Shown: positions 34,537 to 43,418 of the stretch, piece by piece
How the letters are laid out: each line of letters opens with the position of its first letter
How positions within the stretch are numbered: the first letter of the stretch is position 1
Assembly: GCA_964497615.1 (NCBI GenBank)
Contig: CAZCEC010000031.1
Span: forward strand, 1 to 64,000
Origin: CAZCEC01 sp964497615
GTDB lineage: Bacteria > Chloroflexota > Anaerolineae > Anaerolineales > UBA6663
Reading direction: 5' to 3'
DNA: 64,000 bases
Notes under the pieces: model-generated
What the model was told of the DNA's origin: nothing
Databases searched by the model: none
The model's input: the letters and a program-made list of their open reading frames with translations, nothing else
Position numbers and translations under genes: made by a program

Positions 34537-37506
34537 CTACCACTCCGCGAGCTTCCAGATTTCAGGCTGCAATTGGGCTGTGCCCGTCTCCGCGCCAATC
34601 TCCGCGTAGAGGGTGACCGACTGCTTGACGCGTTCTTGCGCGGCGGCCACCTGCCCGCTGGCGTGGAGCAAGTCGGCCAGGTTGTTCAGCAGAGCCGCTT
34701 CGCGGTGCCGGTCGCCTTGGGCGCGGGCCAGCTCCAGAGCCTGCTCCAGCAGTTGGATGGCCGGGCCGGGTTCATTCTGTTGGCCGCGCGCCAGCGCCAG
34801 ATTGTTGAGGGCGGCCACGCGGCTGGCGGGGTCGTTCAGGGCCTCGGCCAGGGCCAGGCTTTGCTCCAAATGGCGGCGCGCCTGATCGGGCTGGCCCTGG
34901 CTGCCCGTCAGGATGCCAAGGATGTTGTGCGCCTGGGCCAGGGCGCGCCGGTCGCGGGCCGCCTCTGCCAGCACCAGCGCCTGCTGAGCCAGGTCCAGCG
35001 CGCGCGGGGTGTTGCCGCGATGGTGCGCGGTGAGGCTCCAATCGGCGTGCAGGCGGGCGCGCAAACCGGGCGCCGGGTCCGCGCCCAGGGCCGCGAGGGC
35101 AGACTGGAACTGGCTCTCGGCCAGGTCCCAATCGCCCAGGCGGTGGTAGAGGCTGCCGAGCTTGTGCTCGAGGGCGGGCAGGGCGGCCGGCTCGGCCAGG
35201 GCGGCGGCGCGCTCGAAGCTGGTGAGGGCGGCATCATACAGGCCGGAGAGGGTGAGCAGGTCGCCAATGGCCTCGTGCAGGAGGGCGGCGGCGGGATGGC
35301 CCAGCGCCAGCGCGGCGCGAAAGTGCGCCAGGGCTTCGGCATTGGCGTACAGTCCGCGGGCATGCTCGCCGGCCAGGCGGTAGTGCTCGGCGGCTTCAGC
35401 TTCGTGGCCGGCCTGCTGGTAGTGATAGGCGATCTGGCTGGCGGCGGCGGAGGGGGCGCCTGCGCGCCGGGCGCGGCCGGCGAGGGCCTCGGCCACGCGG
35501 CGATGGAGCAGGCGGCGGCGGGCCAGGCTGGTTTCCTCATACACCAACGCGCGCAGCTTTTCGTGGCTGAAGTCGTAGGCCGGCGGCGCGGCGTGGGGCG
35601 CGCCGGCCGCGTGCTTCTGGCCATTCAGCTCATTGATCAATCCGGCGGCCATCAGGGCCTCCAGACCGGCCACGGTCTCATCGTCGGTGCGGCCGCTGGC
35701 GGCGTGCAGGGTGTCGAACTCGAAGGACCGGCCGATGACGGCGGCGGCGGTGAGGAGCTGCCAGCCGGTCTCGTCCACGCGGGCCAGCCGCGCCTGGAGG
35801 ATGGTGCGGACGCTGCCGGGCAGGCTCCAGTCGGAGTGGTCGGCGGGGAGCGCGTTGAGGTATTCCACCACGAAAAAGGGCAGGCCCTCGGTCTCCTGAT
35901 ACAACCGCTCGATGATGGCGCGGGGCGGAGGCTGGCCGCCAGCTTCACGGGCGCTGGCCTGAGTGACCAGTTCAATCACCGCTGGCAGGCTGAGGCGGCG
36001 CAGGGTGAGATGAACGCCGGCCCCAGCGCGGAGGGCCTCCGCCAGCAGTTGGCGCAGGCGGTGGCCGGCGGCGACCTGCTCCGGCCGCCAGGTGACGACC
36101 AGGCACAACGGCTGGCCGCGCCAGCGGCGCACCAGGTAGGTGAGCAAGTCGAGCGACGCCTCGTCAATCCACTGGGCGTCGTCAATCACAATCACGCCGG
36201 GCGGGCCGGCGAGGGCTTCCGGCTGGAGGGCGGCCAGCAGTACCTGGCGCAGACCCTCAAAGAAGCGGCTCTGCGCGCCGGGGCCGTCCAGGGCGGGCGC
36301 GGGCTCGATGGACAGCGAGGCGGCCAACTCGGGCAGCAGGCGGCCGGCCTCCACCAGGGAGTGCGGGGCGAGGGGGGCGGCCCAGCCGGCCCCCTGGCGC
36401 GCATCCAGCACGGCGCGCAAGCCTTCCACGAACGGACCGTAAGCCAGGTTGGTCTCGCCCTCATAGCAGCGGGCGATGAGCACCTGGCCGTCCTGGGCAC
36501 GCACTTGCTGCCAAAAGGTCTCGGCCAGGCGGGTCTTGCCGATGCCGGCTTCGCCTTCCAGCACGACGAGACGCCCATCGGGCCGCACAGTGGCGTAGGC
36601 CGCCAGCAGGGCCTGCCATTCGGCGGCGCGCCCCACCAGGCGATACGGTGTGGAGGCCGGCGCGGGCGCGGGCGCGGCGCCCGGTGCGGGCGTTGCGGCA
36701 GCCTCCGGCATGGGCGGGGCGGGGGCGCGGTTCTCGCGGATGGCCTCGTACAGGCTGGTCGTCTCAGGCAATGGCTCAACGCCCAACTCGTCGTTGAGGA
36801 TCCGCACGCATTCGCGGTATTGGCGCAGCGCGGCGGTGCGCTGGCCGGTCCAGGCGTAGAGCAGCATGAGCTGGCGGTGGGCAGGCTCGTGGAGCGGGTC
36901 GAGGGCCAGCCAGCGGCGGGCATAGGTGATGGCCTGCTGGCGCGCCTCCGCCGGGTCGGCGCCGAAACGCGGCAGACCGCCGACGAGCCGTTCCAGGGCG
37001 CTGGCGAGCTGGCGGCGGCAGGCCTCGGCCTGGAAGAATTGCCAGTCGTCAAAGCCGGGGCTGTCGCGGAGCGAAAAGCCGGCCATGAAGTCGTCGTGGT
37101 AGAGAGCGGCGGCCGCGGCCAGCAGGCCCAGGCAGGCAGGGCACACCTCGCCGGGCGGGTGGCCGTGGGTGCGGGTCTCGGCCAGCCGGGCGTTGAACTC
37201 ATCCACGTCCAGGTGGGCGTCCGCGTCGCGCTCGAAGGCGATCAGGTCGCGCTCGATGCGGAGCCATCCGCCGAGGGCCTTGTTCAGGGCGGAGAGGGTG
37301 CGCCGCAGGGCGCCGTGCGCGCGCGGCTGGTCCACGTCTGGCCAGAAAAGCGCGGCCAGCGAGTCGCGGCCGTGCGCGGCGCCCGATTCGCCGGCCAGCG
37401 CGAGGTAGGCCAGGAGCGCGATCGCTTTGCGCGTGTCGACCTGGATAGGGGCGCTGTCGCGCTCGACGCGAGGAGGACCAAGCAGGGCGAGTTGGAGGCG
37501 AGGCAT
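34537..37506 (-). CDS. SARP/BTAD-type transcriptional regulator with AAA ATPase and TPR repeats
   Basis: This 989-residue regulator has an OmpR-like winged-helix DNA-binding domain at residues 1-90 (LALLGPPRVERD, KAIALLAYLAL, RDSLAALFWPD). The BTAD helical repeat domain spans about 100-255. A STAND/AAA ATPase follows, with Walker A GEAGIGKT at 318-325 and Walker B VIVIDDAQWID at 438-448. C-terminal TPR arrays cover about 680-985. Proteins of this build sense a ligand or partner through the TPRs, hydrolyse ATP and bind heptamer direct repeats upstream of target promoters. It is divergently transcribed from the small membrane protein at 37649, and a CGTAACG direct repeat lies in the gap. Confidence 0.9.
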   Translation of the reverse strand: MPRLQLALLGPPRVERDSAPIQVDTRKAIALLAYLALAGESGAAHGRDSLAALFWPDVDQPRAHGALRRTLSALNKALGGWLRIERDLIAFERDADAHLDVDEFNARLAETRTHGHPPGEVCPACLGLLAAAAALYHDDFMAGFSLRDSPGFDDWQFFQAEACRRQLASALERLVGGLPRFGADPAEARQQAITYARRWLALDPLHEPAHRQLMLLYAWTGQRTAALRQYRECVRILNDELGVEPLPETTSLYEAIRENRAPAPPMPEAAATPAPGAAPAPAPASTPYRLVGRAAEWQALLAAYATVRPDGRLVVLEGEAGIGKTRLAETFWQQVRAQDGQVLIARCYEGETNLAYGPFVEGLRAVLDARQGAGWAAPLAPHSLVEAGRLLPELAASLSIEPAPALDGPGAQSRFFEGLRQVLLAALQPEALAGPPGVIVIDDAQWIDEASLDLLTYLVRRWRGQPLCLVVTWRPEQVAAGHRLRQLLAEALRAGAGVHLTLRRLSLPAVIELVTQASAREAGGQPPPRAIIERLYQETEGLPFFVVEYLNALPADHSDWSLPGSVRTILQARLARVDETGWQLLTAAAVIGRSFEFDTLHAASGRTDDETVAGLEALMAAGLINELNGQKHAAGAPHAAPPAYDFSHEKLRALVYEETSLARRRLLHRRVAEALAGRARRAGAPSAAASQIAYHYQQAGHEAEAAEHYRLAGEHARGLYANAEALAHFRAALALGHPAAALLHEAIGDLLTLSGLYDAALTSFERAAALAEPAALPALEHKLGSLYHRLGDWDLAESQFQSALAALGADPAPGLRARLHADWSLTAHHRGNTPRALDLAQQALVLAEAARDRRALAQAHNILGILTGSQGQPDQARRHLEQSLALAEALNDPASRVAALNNLALARGQQNEPGPAIQLLEQALELARAQGDRHREAALLNNLADLLHASGQVAAAQERVKQSVTLYAEIGAETGTAQLQPEIWKLAEW

Positions 37507-37521
37507 ACGAGAGCATTCTAA

Positions 37522-37543
37522 CGCGTGAAGCGTGAAACGTGAA
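37522..37543. repeat. GCGTGAA heptamer repeats
   Basis: Three consecutive units GCGTGAA, GCGTGAA and ACGTGAA lie just upstream of the SARP gene's start. They are the reverse complement of the repeats at 12488-12512, another member of the dispersed heptamer family. Confidence 0.7.
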
Positions 37544-37576
37544 ATCTGGTGCGAGAAACGCGCGCGCGAGCCGCTT

Positions 37577-37621
37577 CGTAACGCCTGTCGTAACGTTTTC
37601 GGGATGCCGATTGATTATTGT
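37577..37621 (+). promoter_or_regulatory. CGTAACG direct-repeat operator with -10 (copy 1)
   Basis: CGTAACG at 37577-37583 and 37589-37595 (12-base period) is followed after exactly 20 bases by TATTGT (37616-37621). The second repeat overlaps the expected -35 position. Two other copies with identical geometry occur at 42485 and 44830. It lies between the divergent SARP regulator and the small membrane protein gene. Confidence 0.6.
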
Positions 37622-37648
37622 AGGGTTGGCGCACGGGAGGCGCCAACT

Positions 37649-38110
37649 ATGAACACGCACAGCATTTCTCAATCGGAGCGGGGGTGGGGGGATGCCGCGG
37701 TGGACGGGCTGTTGGCGGGCATACTGGCGGGGGTGCTCATGGGGGCCTACCTGGTCGTCGTGGGGCTGGTGGGCGGGGCCGGTTGGCAGGCGGCGCTGGC
37801 GCAGTTCGACCCCGGCCCGGCGCCGCAGCCCGTCAACGGGGCGCTGACACACCAGGCCGTCTCGGGCGTGTACGGCGCGATCTTCGGGCTGGCGTGGCGG
37901 GTGGCAAGCGGGCTGTGGCCGCGGCTGCCGGGCTGGGCGGGCGGGCTGGCGTTCGGGATGGCGCTGTGGGGGCTGGCGGCGGTGGTGACGGCCAGCGGCG
38001 CGACCGGCGGCTGGCTGCAAGATGTGGCGCCGGTCCACTTTGGGGTGGCGCACGCGATTTACGGGGTGACGCTGGGCCTGGGGGTGGCGCGGCGCAGCCG
38101 CAGGGCCTGA
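37649..38110 (+). CDS. Small membrane protein of unknown function
   Basis: This 153-residue protein has a GGGAGG ribosome-binding site eight bases before the chosen ATG; the frame is open further upstream but without a better start. It has about four hydrophobic segments: VDGLLAGILAGVLMGAYLVVVGL, VSGVYGAIFGLAW, GLAFGMALWGLAAVV and VAHAIYGVTLGLGVA. The two GxxxG-rich halves suggest a symmetrical helix pair. I do not recognise the family. It carries the CGTAACG direct-repeat promoter element upstream, shared with the cupredoxin and SpoIIE-phosphatase genes. Confidence 0.7.
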   Translation: MNTHSISQSERGWGDAAVDGLLAGILAGVLMGAYLVVVGLVGGAGWQAALAQFDPGPAPQPVNGALTHQAVSGVYGAIFGLAWRVASGLWPRLPGWAGGLAFGMALWGLAAVVTASGATGGWLQDVAPVHFGVAHAIYGVTLGLGVARRSRRA

Positions 38111-38145
38111 CCGGGACACGCAAGGCGATTATCCGCTCCCCTGGC

Positions 38146-38166
38146 GCCGTGCTATGATTGCACGGC
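38146..38166. other. Palindrome GCCGTGC-N7-GCACGGC
   Basis: This is a perfect 7-bp inverted repeat around the loop TATGATT, in the gap between the small membrane protein gene and the first sensor-like gene. The loop looks like a -10 hexamer (TATGAT), so it could be an operator overlapping a promoter; without a T-run it is a poor terminator. Confidence 0.4.
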
Positions 38167-38262
38167 TGGCCGGCGGCCGCGGGCGATCCTTTGGCCGGGG
38201 GGATTCTGATTGGATTGCCGCAGGCCTTCGCCAGAGACCCGGCAGGGGGGCGGACACTTCAC

Positions 38263-39573
38263 ATGCGGAACTCGAAACCAACGGGCTTTGGCCCGGCGCA
38301 AATGGCGGGCCATCTCAACGGGCGCCGCCTGACTCTGGCGCGCGCCGCCTGGCTGCTGGCTGTGGGGGTGGTGCTGGCGAGCTTCTTGGTGGCCGTGCCG
38401 GTGGGCTACGCCGCTTTCCGGGTGCCATGCACCGCCGCGGAGGCTGCCGCCGAGACTTGTTCTTCGGACCGGCTGTCGCCTGACGGGCTGGCGGCGCTGG
38501 AGGCCGCGGGCCTGACGCCTGACCTGTACGCCCTCTATAACACGCTGCTGGCGGCGGCGCTGGTGGCGATCCACACGGGCGTGGCGCTGGTGATCTTTTG
38601 GCGGCGGTCCGACGAGCCGGTGGGACTGTACGTGTCCTTCGCGCTGGTGCTGCTCAGCGTCGGCATCAACACCTACATCGAGGCGCTGGACACCCTGGGG
38701 CCGGCGTGGGCGCTGTGGGTGGATGTGCTCCAGGCGGTGTTCTGGGTGACGTTCGCGACGCTGTTCTACATTTTCCCGGATGGGCGCTTTGTGCCGCGCT
38801 GGACGGTGTGGCTGGTGCCCGCCTGGGCGTATGTGCAGTTGGCCTATTTCGCGGCCCTGATCCACCGCCCGCTGGTGGTGCTCAACCCCGGCGATTGGCC
38901 CGCGCCCGTGCAGGTGGTGCTGTATGTGCTGCTGCTGGTGAGCTGCCTGTATGCCCAGGTGCATCGCTACCGGCGCGTCTCGCCGCCGGTGCAGCGCCAG
39001 CAGACCAAGTGGGTGGTGTTTGGGTTTGCGTGCCTGCTGGGTGTGCTGCTGGCGGTCACCCTGGTGGCGGACTTCCTGTACCCGGCAGCCTTCACCTCGG
39101 GGACCGTCACCGATATCGGGCTGGACTTCGTGTCGTTCGCGCTCGTTACGCTGCTGCCGGTGACGTTCGGCGTCGCCATCCTGCGCCATCGGCTGTGGGA
39201 TATTGATCTGCTCATTCGCCGCACCCTGGCCTATACCACGCTCACGGTTGGGCTGGCCGGGGTGTACTTCCTGAGCGTGATCGTGCTGCAAGGGCTGCTG
39301 GGTTGGCTGACGGGCGGGGGCGGCTCGGCCCTGGCGACGGTGCTCTCCACCCTGGCCATCGCGGCGCTGTTCACGCCGCTGCGGCAGCGGGTGCAGGCGT
39401 TTATCGACCGGCGGTTCTACCGGCGCAAGTATGACGCGGCCAAGACCCTGGCGGCGTTTGGCGCGACCTTGCGGGAGGAAGTGGATTTGAGCACTCTGGA
39501 AGGGCGATTGCTCAAGGCAGTCGAGACAACCATGCAGCCGGCGCATGTGGGCTTGTGGCGGCGCGAAAGGTGA
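38263..39573 (+). CDS. Membrane sensor-like protein (kinase-less), first of three
   Basis: This protein of about 436 residues has two hydrophobic segments around a 60-residue extracytoplasmic loop containing two cysteines. A bundle of six to seven helices follows. Its cytosolic C-terminus is LWDIDLLIRRTLAYTTLT ... AFIDRRFYRRKYDAAKTLAAFG ... LEGRLLKAVETTMQPAHVGLW. In Chloroflexota this C-terminal block normally joins a 7-helix membrane sensor to a histidine kinase, but here the kinase part is absent. The ATG at 38263 is preferred over more upstream TTG starts. The stop overlaps the next ATG (TGATG). Confidence 0.7.
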   Translation: MRNSKPTGFGPAQMAGHLNGRRLTLARAAWLLAVGVVLASFLVAVPVGYAAFRVPCTAAEAAAETCSSDRLSPDGLAALEAAGLTPDLYALYNTLLAAALVAIHTGVALVIFWRRSDEPVGLYVSFALVLLSVGINTYIEALDTLGPAWALWVDVLQAVFWVTFATLFYIFPDGRFVPRWTVWLVPAWAYVQLAYFAALIHRPLVVLNPGDWPAPVQVVLYVLLLVSCLYAQVHRYRRVSPPVQRQQTKWVVFGFACLLGVLLAVTLVADFLYPAAFTSGTVTDIGLDFVSFALVTLLPVTFGVAILRHRLWDIDLLIRRTLAYTTLTVGLAGVYFLSVIVLQGLLGWLTGGGGSALATVLSTLAIAALFTPLRQRVQAFIDRRFYRRKYDAAKTLAAFGATLREEVDLSTLEGRLLKAVETTMQPAHVGLWRRER

Positions 39574-41036
39574 TGGGTACCCGGCGTCTGAACCGCGGCG
39601 CATGGGTGGCGCTGTTGGCGGCCTGTGCGGTGACCATCTATAACCTCACCGCCTGGGTGTGGCCGTTGTGGCAGCCCGGGGATGGCTGGGTCTATGCCGA
39701 CCTCGTGCCGCGCGACGGCCAGGTGCGTCTCATCGCCAGCCGCTACCTGATGCCCGAACTTCCATCCCCGCTGCGCCCCGGCGATGAAGTGCTGGCCATC
39801 GGGGGCGTGCCGGCTGAAACCATCCTCCGGCGCGCATTCACGCTTTCGTGGCAGCGGCCCGCGGGCTGGGAGGCAGGCGGGGAGGTGATCTACCGCGTGC
39901 GGCGGGCCGAGCCGCCTGGGGAGGTGGCGGACGTGCTGATGCCGATCGTGCGCCCGCCCGCCTCAGCGCCGCTGCGGTACGCCTGGCCGACCTGGCACCA
40001 GGCCGTGGCTTCGCTGATGATCTCGTTGACCCTCATTGGCATTGGCGGGTTTGTCTTCTGGAGGCGGCCCGATGAACCGCCGGCCCATGTCTTGCTGGTG
40101 TTCGGCGCGGCCGTAGGCAGTGGGCTGACCAACCTGCCGATTACGGGCGCGTCGCTGGTAGGCCCGGGCGCGCTGCTGGGCGTGGGCCTCTCGCCCTGGC
40201 AGTTTGCCATCATTCCCAGCATTGTCTACTTGATGCTCGTGTTTCCAGTGCCGAAGCCGGTCGTGCGCCGCTATCCGCGCCTCGTCGTGCTGGTGTTGTT
40301 TGGGACTGGGCAGGCCGTGATGCTGGCGATTCTGTTCGCCACGTGGGGCCGGCCAGCGGCGACTTTGGCCGGGTTCTATGCCGTCTATGCGATCCAAACG
40401 GTGGCCGCCCTGCTGCTGTTGCTGGTCAGCGTGGGGCATAGCTGGCTGACCCTGAAGGAGGCCACCGCCCGCGCCCAATTACGCTGGATTACATTCGGCG
40501 TGCTGGCGGGCTTCATGCTGGGCGCGCTGGCCTGGACCGTGGCGACCCTGTTCTTCTCGTTTAGCGGCCTGTTCGCCATCGTGGCCGAACTGCTGTTTTT
40601 GATCTTGCCGCTGTGCCTGGGCGTGGCCGTGCTGCGCTACCGGCTGTTCGACATCGACATCCTCATCAATCGGGCGTTGGTGTATGGGTCGCTGACCGCG
40701 CTGCTGGCGCTGGCGTATTTCGCCAGCGTGGTGGTGCTGCAAGGCGCGGTGGGACTGCTGACGGGCGAGGCCGGTTCGGAGGTGGTCACGGTCATCTCGA
40801 CGCTGGCGATTGCCGCGCTGTTCACGCCGCTGCGGCAGCGGGTGCAGGGGTTTATCGACCGGCGCTTCTACCGGCGCAAGTATGACGCCGCCAAAACGCT
40901 GGCGGCGTTCGGCGGCACCCTGCGGGACGAGGTGGAGCTTGCGGCGCTTGAATCCCGGCTGCTGGATGTGGTGGATGAGACCATGCAGCCGGTTCGGGCG
41001 TCGCTCTGGATTCGGGGGGAGCAGGGTGGCGGTTGA
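39573..41036 (+). CDS. Membrane sensor-like protein with PDZ-like domain (kinase-less), second of three
   Basis: This 487-residue protein has one N-terminal helix and then a PDZ-like extracytoplasmic domain (SPLRPGDEVLAIGGVPAETILRRAF, residues about 60-130). A helix bundle follows. It ends in the same C-terminal block as its neighbours: LFDIDILINRALVYGSLT and RVQGFIDRRFYRRKYDAAKT through VVDETMQPVRASLW. There is no histidine kinase or ATPase domain. It overlaps the preceding and following genes by TGATG, so the three proteins should be made in fixed proportion and may form a complex. Confidence 0.75.
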   Translation: MGTRRLNRGAWVALLAACAVTIYNLTAWVWPLWQPGDGWVYADLVPRDGQVRLIASRYLMPELPSPLRPGDEVLAIGGVPAETILRRAFTLSWQRPAGWEAGGEVIYRVRRAEPPGEVADVLMPIVRPPASAPLRYAWPTWHQAVASLMISLTLIGIGGFVFWRRPDEPPAHVLLVFGAAVGSGLTNLPITGASLVGPGALLGVGLSPWQFAIIPSIVYLMLVFPVPKPVVRRYPRLVVLVLFGTGQAVMLAILFATWGRPAATLAGFYAVYAIQTVAALLLLLVSVGHSWLTLKEATARAQLRWITFGVLAGFMLGALAWTVATLFFSFSGLFAIVAELLFLILPLCLGVAVLRYRLFDIDILINRALVYGSLTALLALAYFASVVVLQGAVGLLTGEAGSEVVTVISTLAIAALFTPLRQRVQGFIDRRFYRRKYDAAKTLAAFGGTLRDEVELAALESRLLDVVDETMQPVRASLWIRGEQGGG

Positions 41037-42526
41037 TGGGCGGCGAGGTCCAGTCCCGCTTGTCGCGCCGGCTCGTTGCGGTATGGGGTCTCTCGGCGCT
41101 GATGCTGCTGACGGCCGGTATCTTTGTGGCCGCGCAAGTGCTCGTGCCGGGCGACCAGGCCGTCATCCTGGTGGATGAGCGCGGGAGTTCGACCGAGCTT
41201 TCGGTCCTGGTGAGGGCGCCGGCGGCGGGCGGCCTGCGGTCCGGCGATATCGTGCTGGCCATCAACGGCCGGCGTGTGGATGACTGGATTCGCGGCGGGC
41301 TGAGCACGCCGTTCGACGCGGCGGCCCGGTCGAGTGAACAACTGACCTACCAGGTGCGGCGCGAGGGCGAGACCCTGACCCTAACGCCGGCTTTGACGCG
41401 GCTGCCGATGGGTCCCGCCCTGCGCGAGACGTGGAGCTACTTTGTCTTTTTCACTTATCTATTGGCGGTCGGCACCTTCTTGCTGATCCGCCGGCCAAAC
41501 CTGCCCGCGGCCCGCGCCCTGATGCTCCTGGCCAGCGCCATTGCCAGCAGCAGCGTGGTGTTCTTTCTGGGGCTGCGACCCAGCGACCTGCGAATGGGCT
41601 GGCTCTTTCTCCTGTATGTCTGGAGCACGGTGCCGCTGTTTGGGCTGCTGGCCGCCGGCTTGCTGCACTTCACGCTCGTGTTCCCGGCGCCGCAGCCTTT
41701 GTTCGCCCGCCGGCCGTGGCTGGCGCCGCTGCTGTATCTGGGTGTGTGGGTGCCTTACGCCGGGTTCTTTTTTGCCGGCTGGGACCCGGCTGCCCCGCCC
41801 ACGGCGCAGTTCCTGCGGGTGGAGGCGGCGACGATTGGCATGACGGCAGCGTACTTTCCGCTGGCGGTGGCGGCGGCAATTTTCGTTTACCGGCGGACGA
41901 CCGAGGCCCACCTGCGCCGGCAATTACGCTGGATTGTGTGGGGTATAGTGGCAGCGATCGGGCCCTGGCTGGCACTGTCCACCGGGCCGCAGCTTTTCGG
42001 GCGGGAGAGCCTGCTGCCCTCGGCCGTGGTGGGGCTGCTGTGGTGCCTGATCCCCACCACCATCGCCATTGCCATCCTGCGCGAAGGCCTGTTTGACATT
42101 GATGTCCTGATCAACCGGACCCTGGTGTACGGCGCGCTGTCGGCGGTGCTGGCTGGGGTGTACTTCGGCGCCGTGATCGTCCTGCAAGCGGCCGTGCGCG
42201 CCGTCACCGGCGAGGGGCGGTCGCCGCTGGTGACGGTGCTGTCCACCCTGCTCATCGCCGCGCTGGCGGCGCCGCTGCGGCGGCGCGTGCAGGGGTTTAT
42301 TGACCGGCGCTTCTACCGGCGCAAGTATGATGCGGCGCAAACCTTGGCCGCATTTGGGGCGGTCGTGCGCGACGAGGTCAATTTGGAGGCGCTGGAGGCG
42401 CGGTTGTTGGCAGTGGTGGAGGACACAATGCAGCCGGCGCGGGCGGACTTGTGGATGCCGGGCCAGGGGCGAGCGGCGCCGGTCCGTAATGGGGGTCGTA
42501 ACGATCCGGTGACGATGGCTCGATAA
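41036..42526 (+). CDS. Membrane sensor-like protein with PDZ-like domain (kinase-less), third of three
   Basis: This 496-residue protein has the same plan as the second: an N-terminal helix, a PDZ-like module (GLRSGDIVLAINGRRVDDWIR), a helix bundle, and the RVQGFIDRRFYRRKYDAAQT ... EDTMQPARADLWM tail. Identity in the tail is high across all three proteins while the N-terminal halves differ, which points to tandem duplication with divergence of the sensing part. Its last codons contain a CGTAATG/CGTAACG direct repeat (42485-42503) that belongs to the promoter of the next gene. Confidence 0.75.
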   Translation: MGGEVQSRLSRRLVAVWGLSALMLLTAGIFVAAQVLVPGDQAVILVDERGSSTELSVLVRAPAAGGLRSGDIVLAINGRRVDDWIRGGLSTPFDAAARSSEQLTYQVRREGETLTLTPALTRLPMGPALRETWSYFVFFTYLLAVGTFLLIRRPNLPAARALMLLASAIASSSVVFFLGLRPSDLRMGWLFLLYVWSTVPLFGLLAAGLLHFTLVFPAPQPLFARRPWLAPLLYLGVWVPYAGFFFAGWDPAAPPTAQFLRVEAATIGMTAAYFPLAVAAAIFVYRRTTEAHLRRQLRWIVWGIVAAIGPWLALSTGPQLFGRESLLPSAVVGLLWCLIPTTIAIAILREGLFDIDVLINRTLVYGALSAVLAGVYFGAVIVLQAAVRAVTGEGRSPLVTVLSTLLIAALAAPLRRRVQGFIDRRFYRRKYDAAQTLAAFGAVVRDEVNLEALEARLLAVVEDTMQPARADLWMPGQGRAAPVRNGGRNDPVTMAR

Positions 42527-42529
42527 AAC
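42485..42529 (+). promoter_or_regulatory. CGTAACG direct-repeat operator with -10 (copy 2)
   Basis: CGTAATG (42485-42491) and CGTAACG (42497-42503), with a 12-base period, are followed after 20 bases by TAAAAC (42524-42529). The element overlaps the 3' end of the sensor-like gene and would serve the cupredoxin gene. Confidence 0.55.
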
Positions 42530-42579
42530 GGACATGACAACCGTGGGCGATGGGCGCCCGCGGCGAAGTTGAGGCTAGG

Positions 42580-43377
42580 ATGGTAACCGCAATTCGAAAC
42601 AAAGAAGGGGCCAAAGCCCTGCTGAACTGGCGCCGGCTGCTCTACGGCGCGGTAGCGCTGGAGGCAGTGCTGCTGGCGGTGCTGGTGGCGGGCCTGCGCG
42701 ACCTGCTGGCCTTGGCCCTGATGCTCATCATTGGGCTGGGGCTGGCGCTGTGGCTGGGGCGCGAGTGGCTGGGCGGCCAGCGGCTGCCTCTGCGCGGCTG
42801 GCTGGGGAGTGGCGCGCCCGGGCTGATCGTGCTGGCCCTGGTGTTCGCCGATATCGCCGCCTATACCCTCACTGGGGCGTACAGCAACGTCATCAGCGGC
42901 GAAGCCTTTGCGGACTACGCGCTGCCGGGCGCGCTGGGGGTGCTGTCGGTCATCGGGCTGGCGGCGGCGATGGCGGTGTGGGTGCGGCGGCCGGAGCCCG
43001 AGGCCGACGCCGCCGGGGCAAGCTGGACAGCGGCGGCGGGCCTGGCGGCGTTTGGGGCGTTGTTGGGGGCGGGCTTGCTGGTGGCCCGGACCGCGCCAGT
43101 GACGCCCCCGCCCAGTGCGCTCGAGTTGGATACCATCAACATGTCGTATTCCCAGAGCGAGCTGGCGGCCGCCGCCGGGGAGATCACGCTGCGGCTGTCG
43201 AACAGCGACCTGTTCTGGCACACCTTTACGGTGGATGAGCTAGACGTGAACGTGCAGGCGCCGGTGGGCGGCGAGCGGCTGGTAACCTTTTCGGCCGCGC
43301 CGGGCGAATATGCCTTCTACTGCGCCATTCCGGGCCATGCCCTGATCGGCATGCGGGGCACGCTCACAGTAAAATAG
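42580..43377 (+). CDS. Membrane-anchored cupredoxin-domain protein
   Basis: This 265-residue protein has several N-terminal helices (residues about 15-165) and a C-terminal periplasmic cupredoxin fold (about 175-265). Copper ligands are visible: His in DLFWHTFTV, Cys and His in YCAIPGH, and Met in the IGMRG that follows. This is the type 1 blue-copper set in azurin/plastocyanin order. The ATG at 42580 has a GAGG five bases upstream; an alternative ATG at 42550 adds ten residues. It could be an electron carrier or a copper-sensing domain, and it lies next to the sensor-like triplet. Confidence 0.8.
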   Translation: MVTAIRNKEGAKALLNWRRLLYGAVALEAVLLAVLVAGLRDLLALALMLIIGLGLALWLGREWLGGQRLPLRGWLGSGAPGLIVLALVFADIAAYTLTGAYSNVISGEAFADYALPGALGVLSVIGLAAAMAVWVRRPEPEADAAGASWTAAAGLAAFGALLGAGLLVARTAPVTPPPSALELDTINMSYSQSELAAAAGEITLRLSNSDLFWHTFTVDELDVNVQAPVGGERLVTFSAAPGEYAFYCAIPGHALIGMRGTLTVK

Positions 43378-43418
43378 TGATAGGCTTAACGCAGTTTCAC
43401 TAGTTCGGAGGGACTGAT

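Noticed and set aside
34450..37521. Very long open frame on the + strand opposite the SARP gene
   Set aside because: It mirrors the minus-strand SARP gene codon for codon, has Gly/Ala/Gln-rich low-complexity translation and no domain signature. In high-GC DNA antisense frames stay open.
42550..42579. Upstream ATG for the cupredoxin gene
   Set aside because: It lacks a ribosome-binding site, whereas the ATG at 42580 has GAGG at good spacing; kept as an alternative only.
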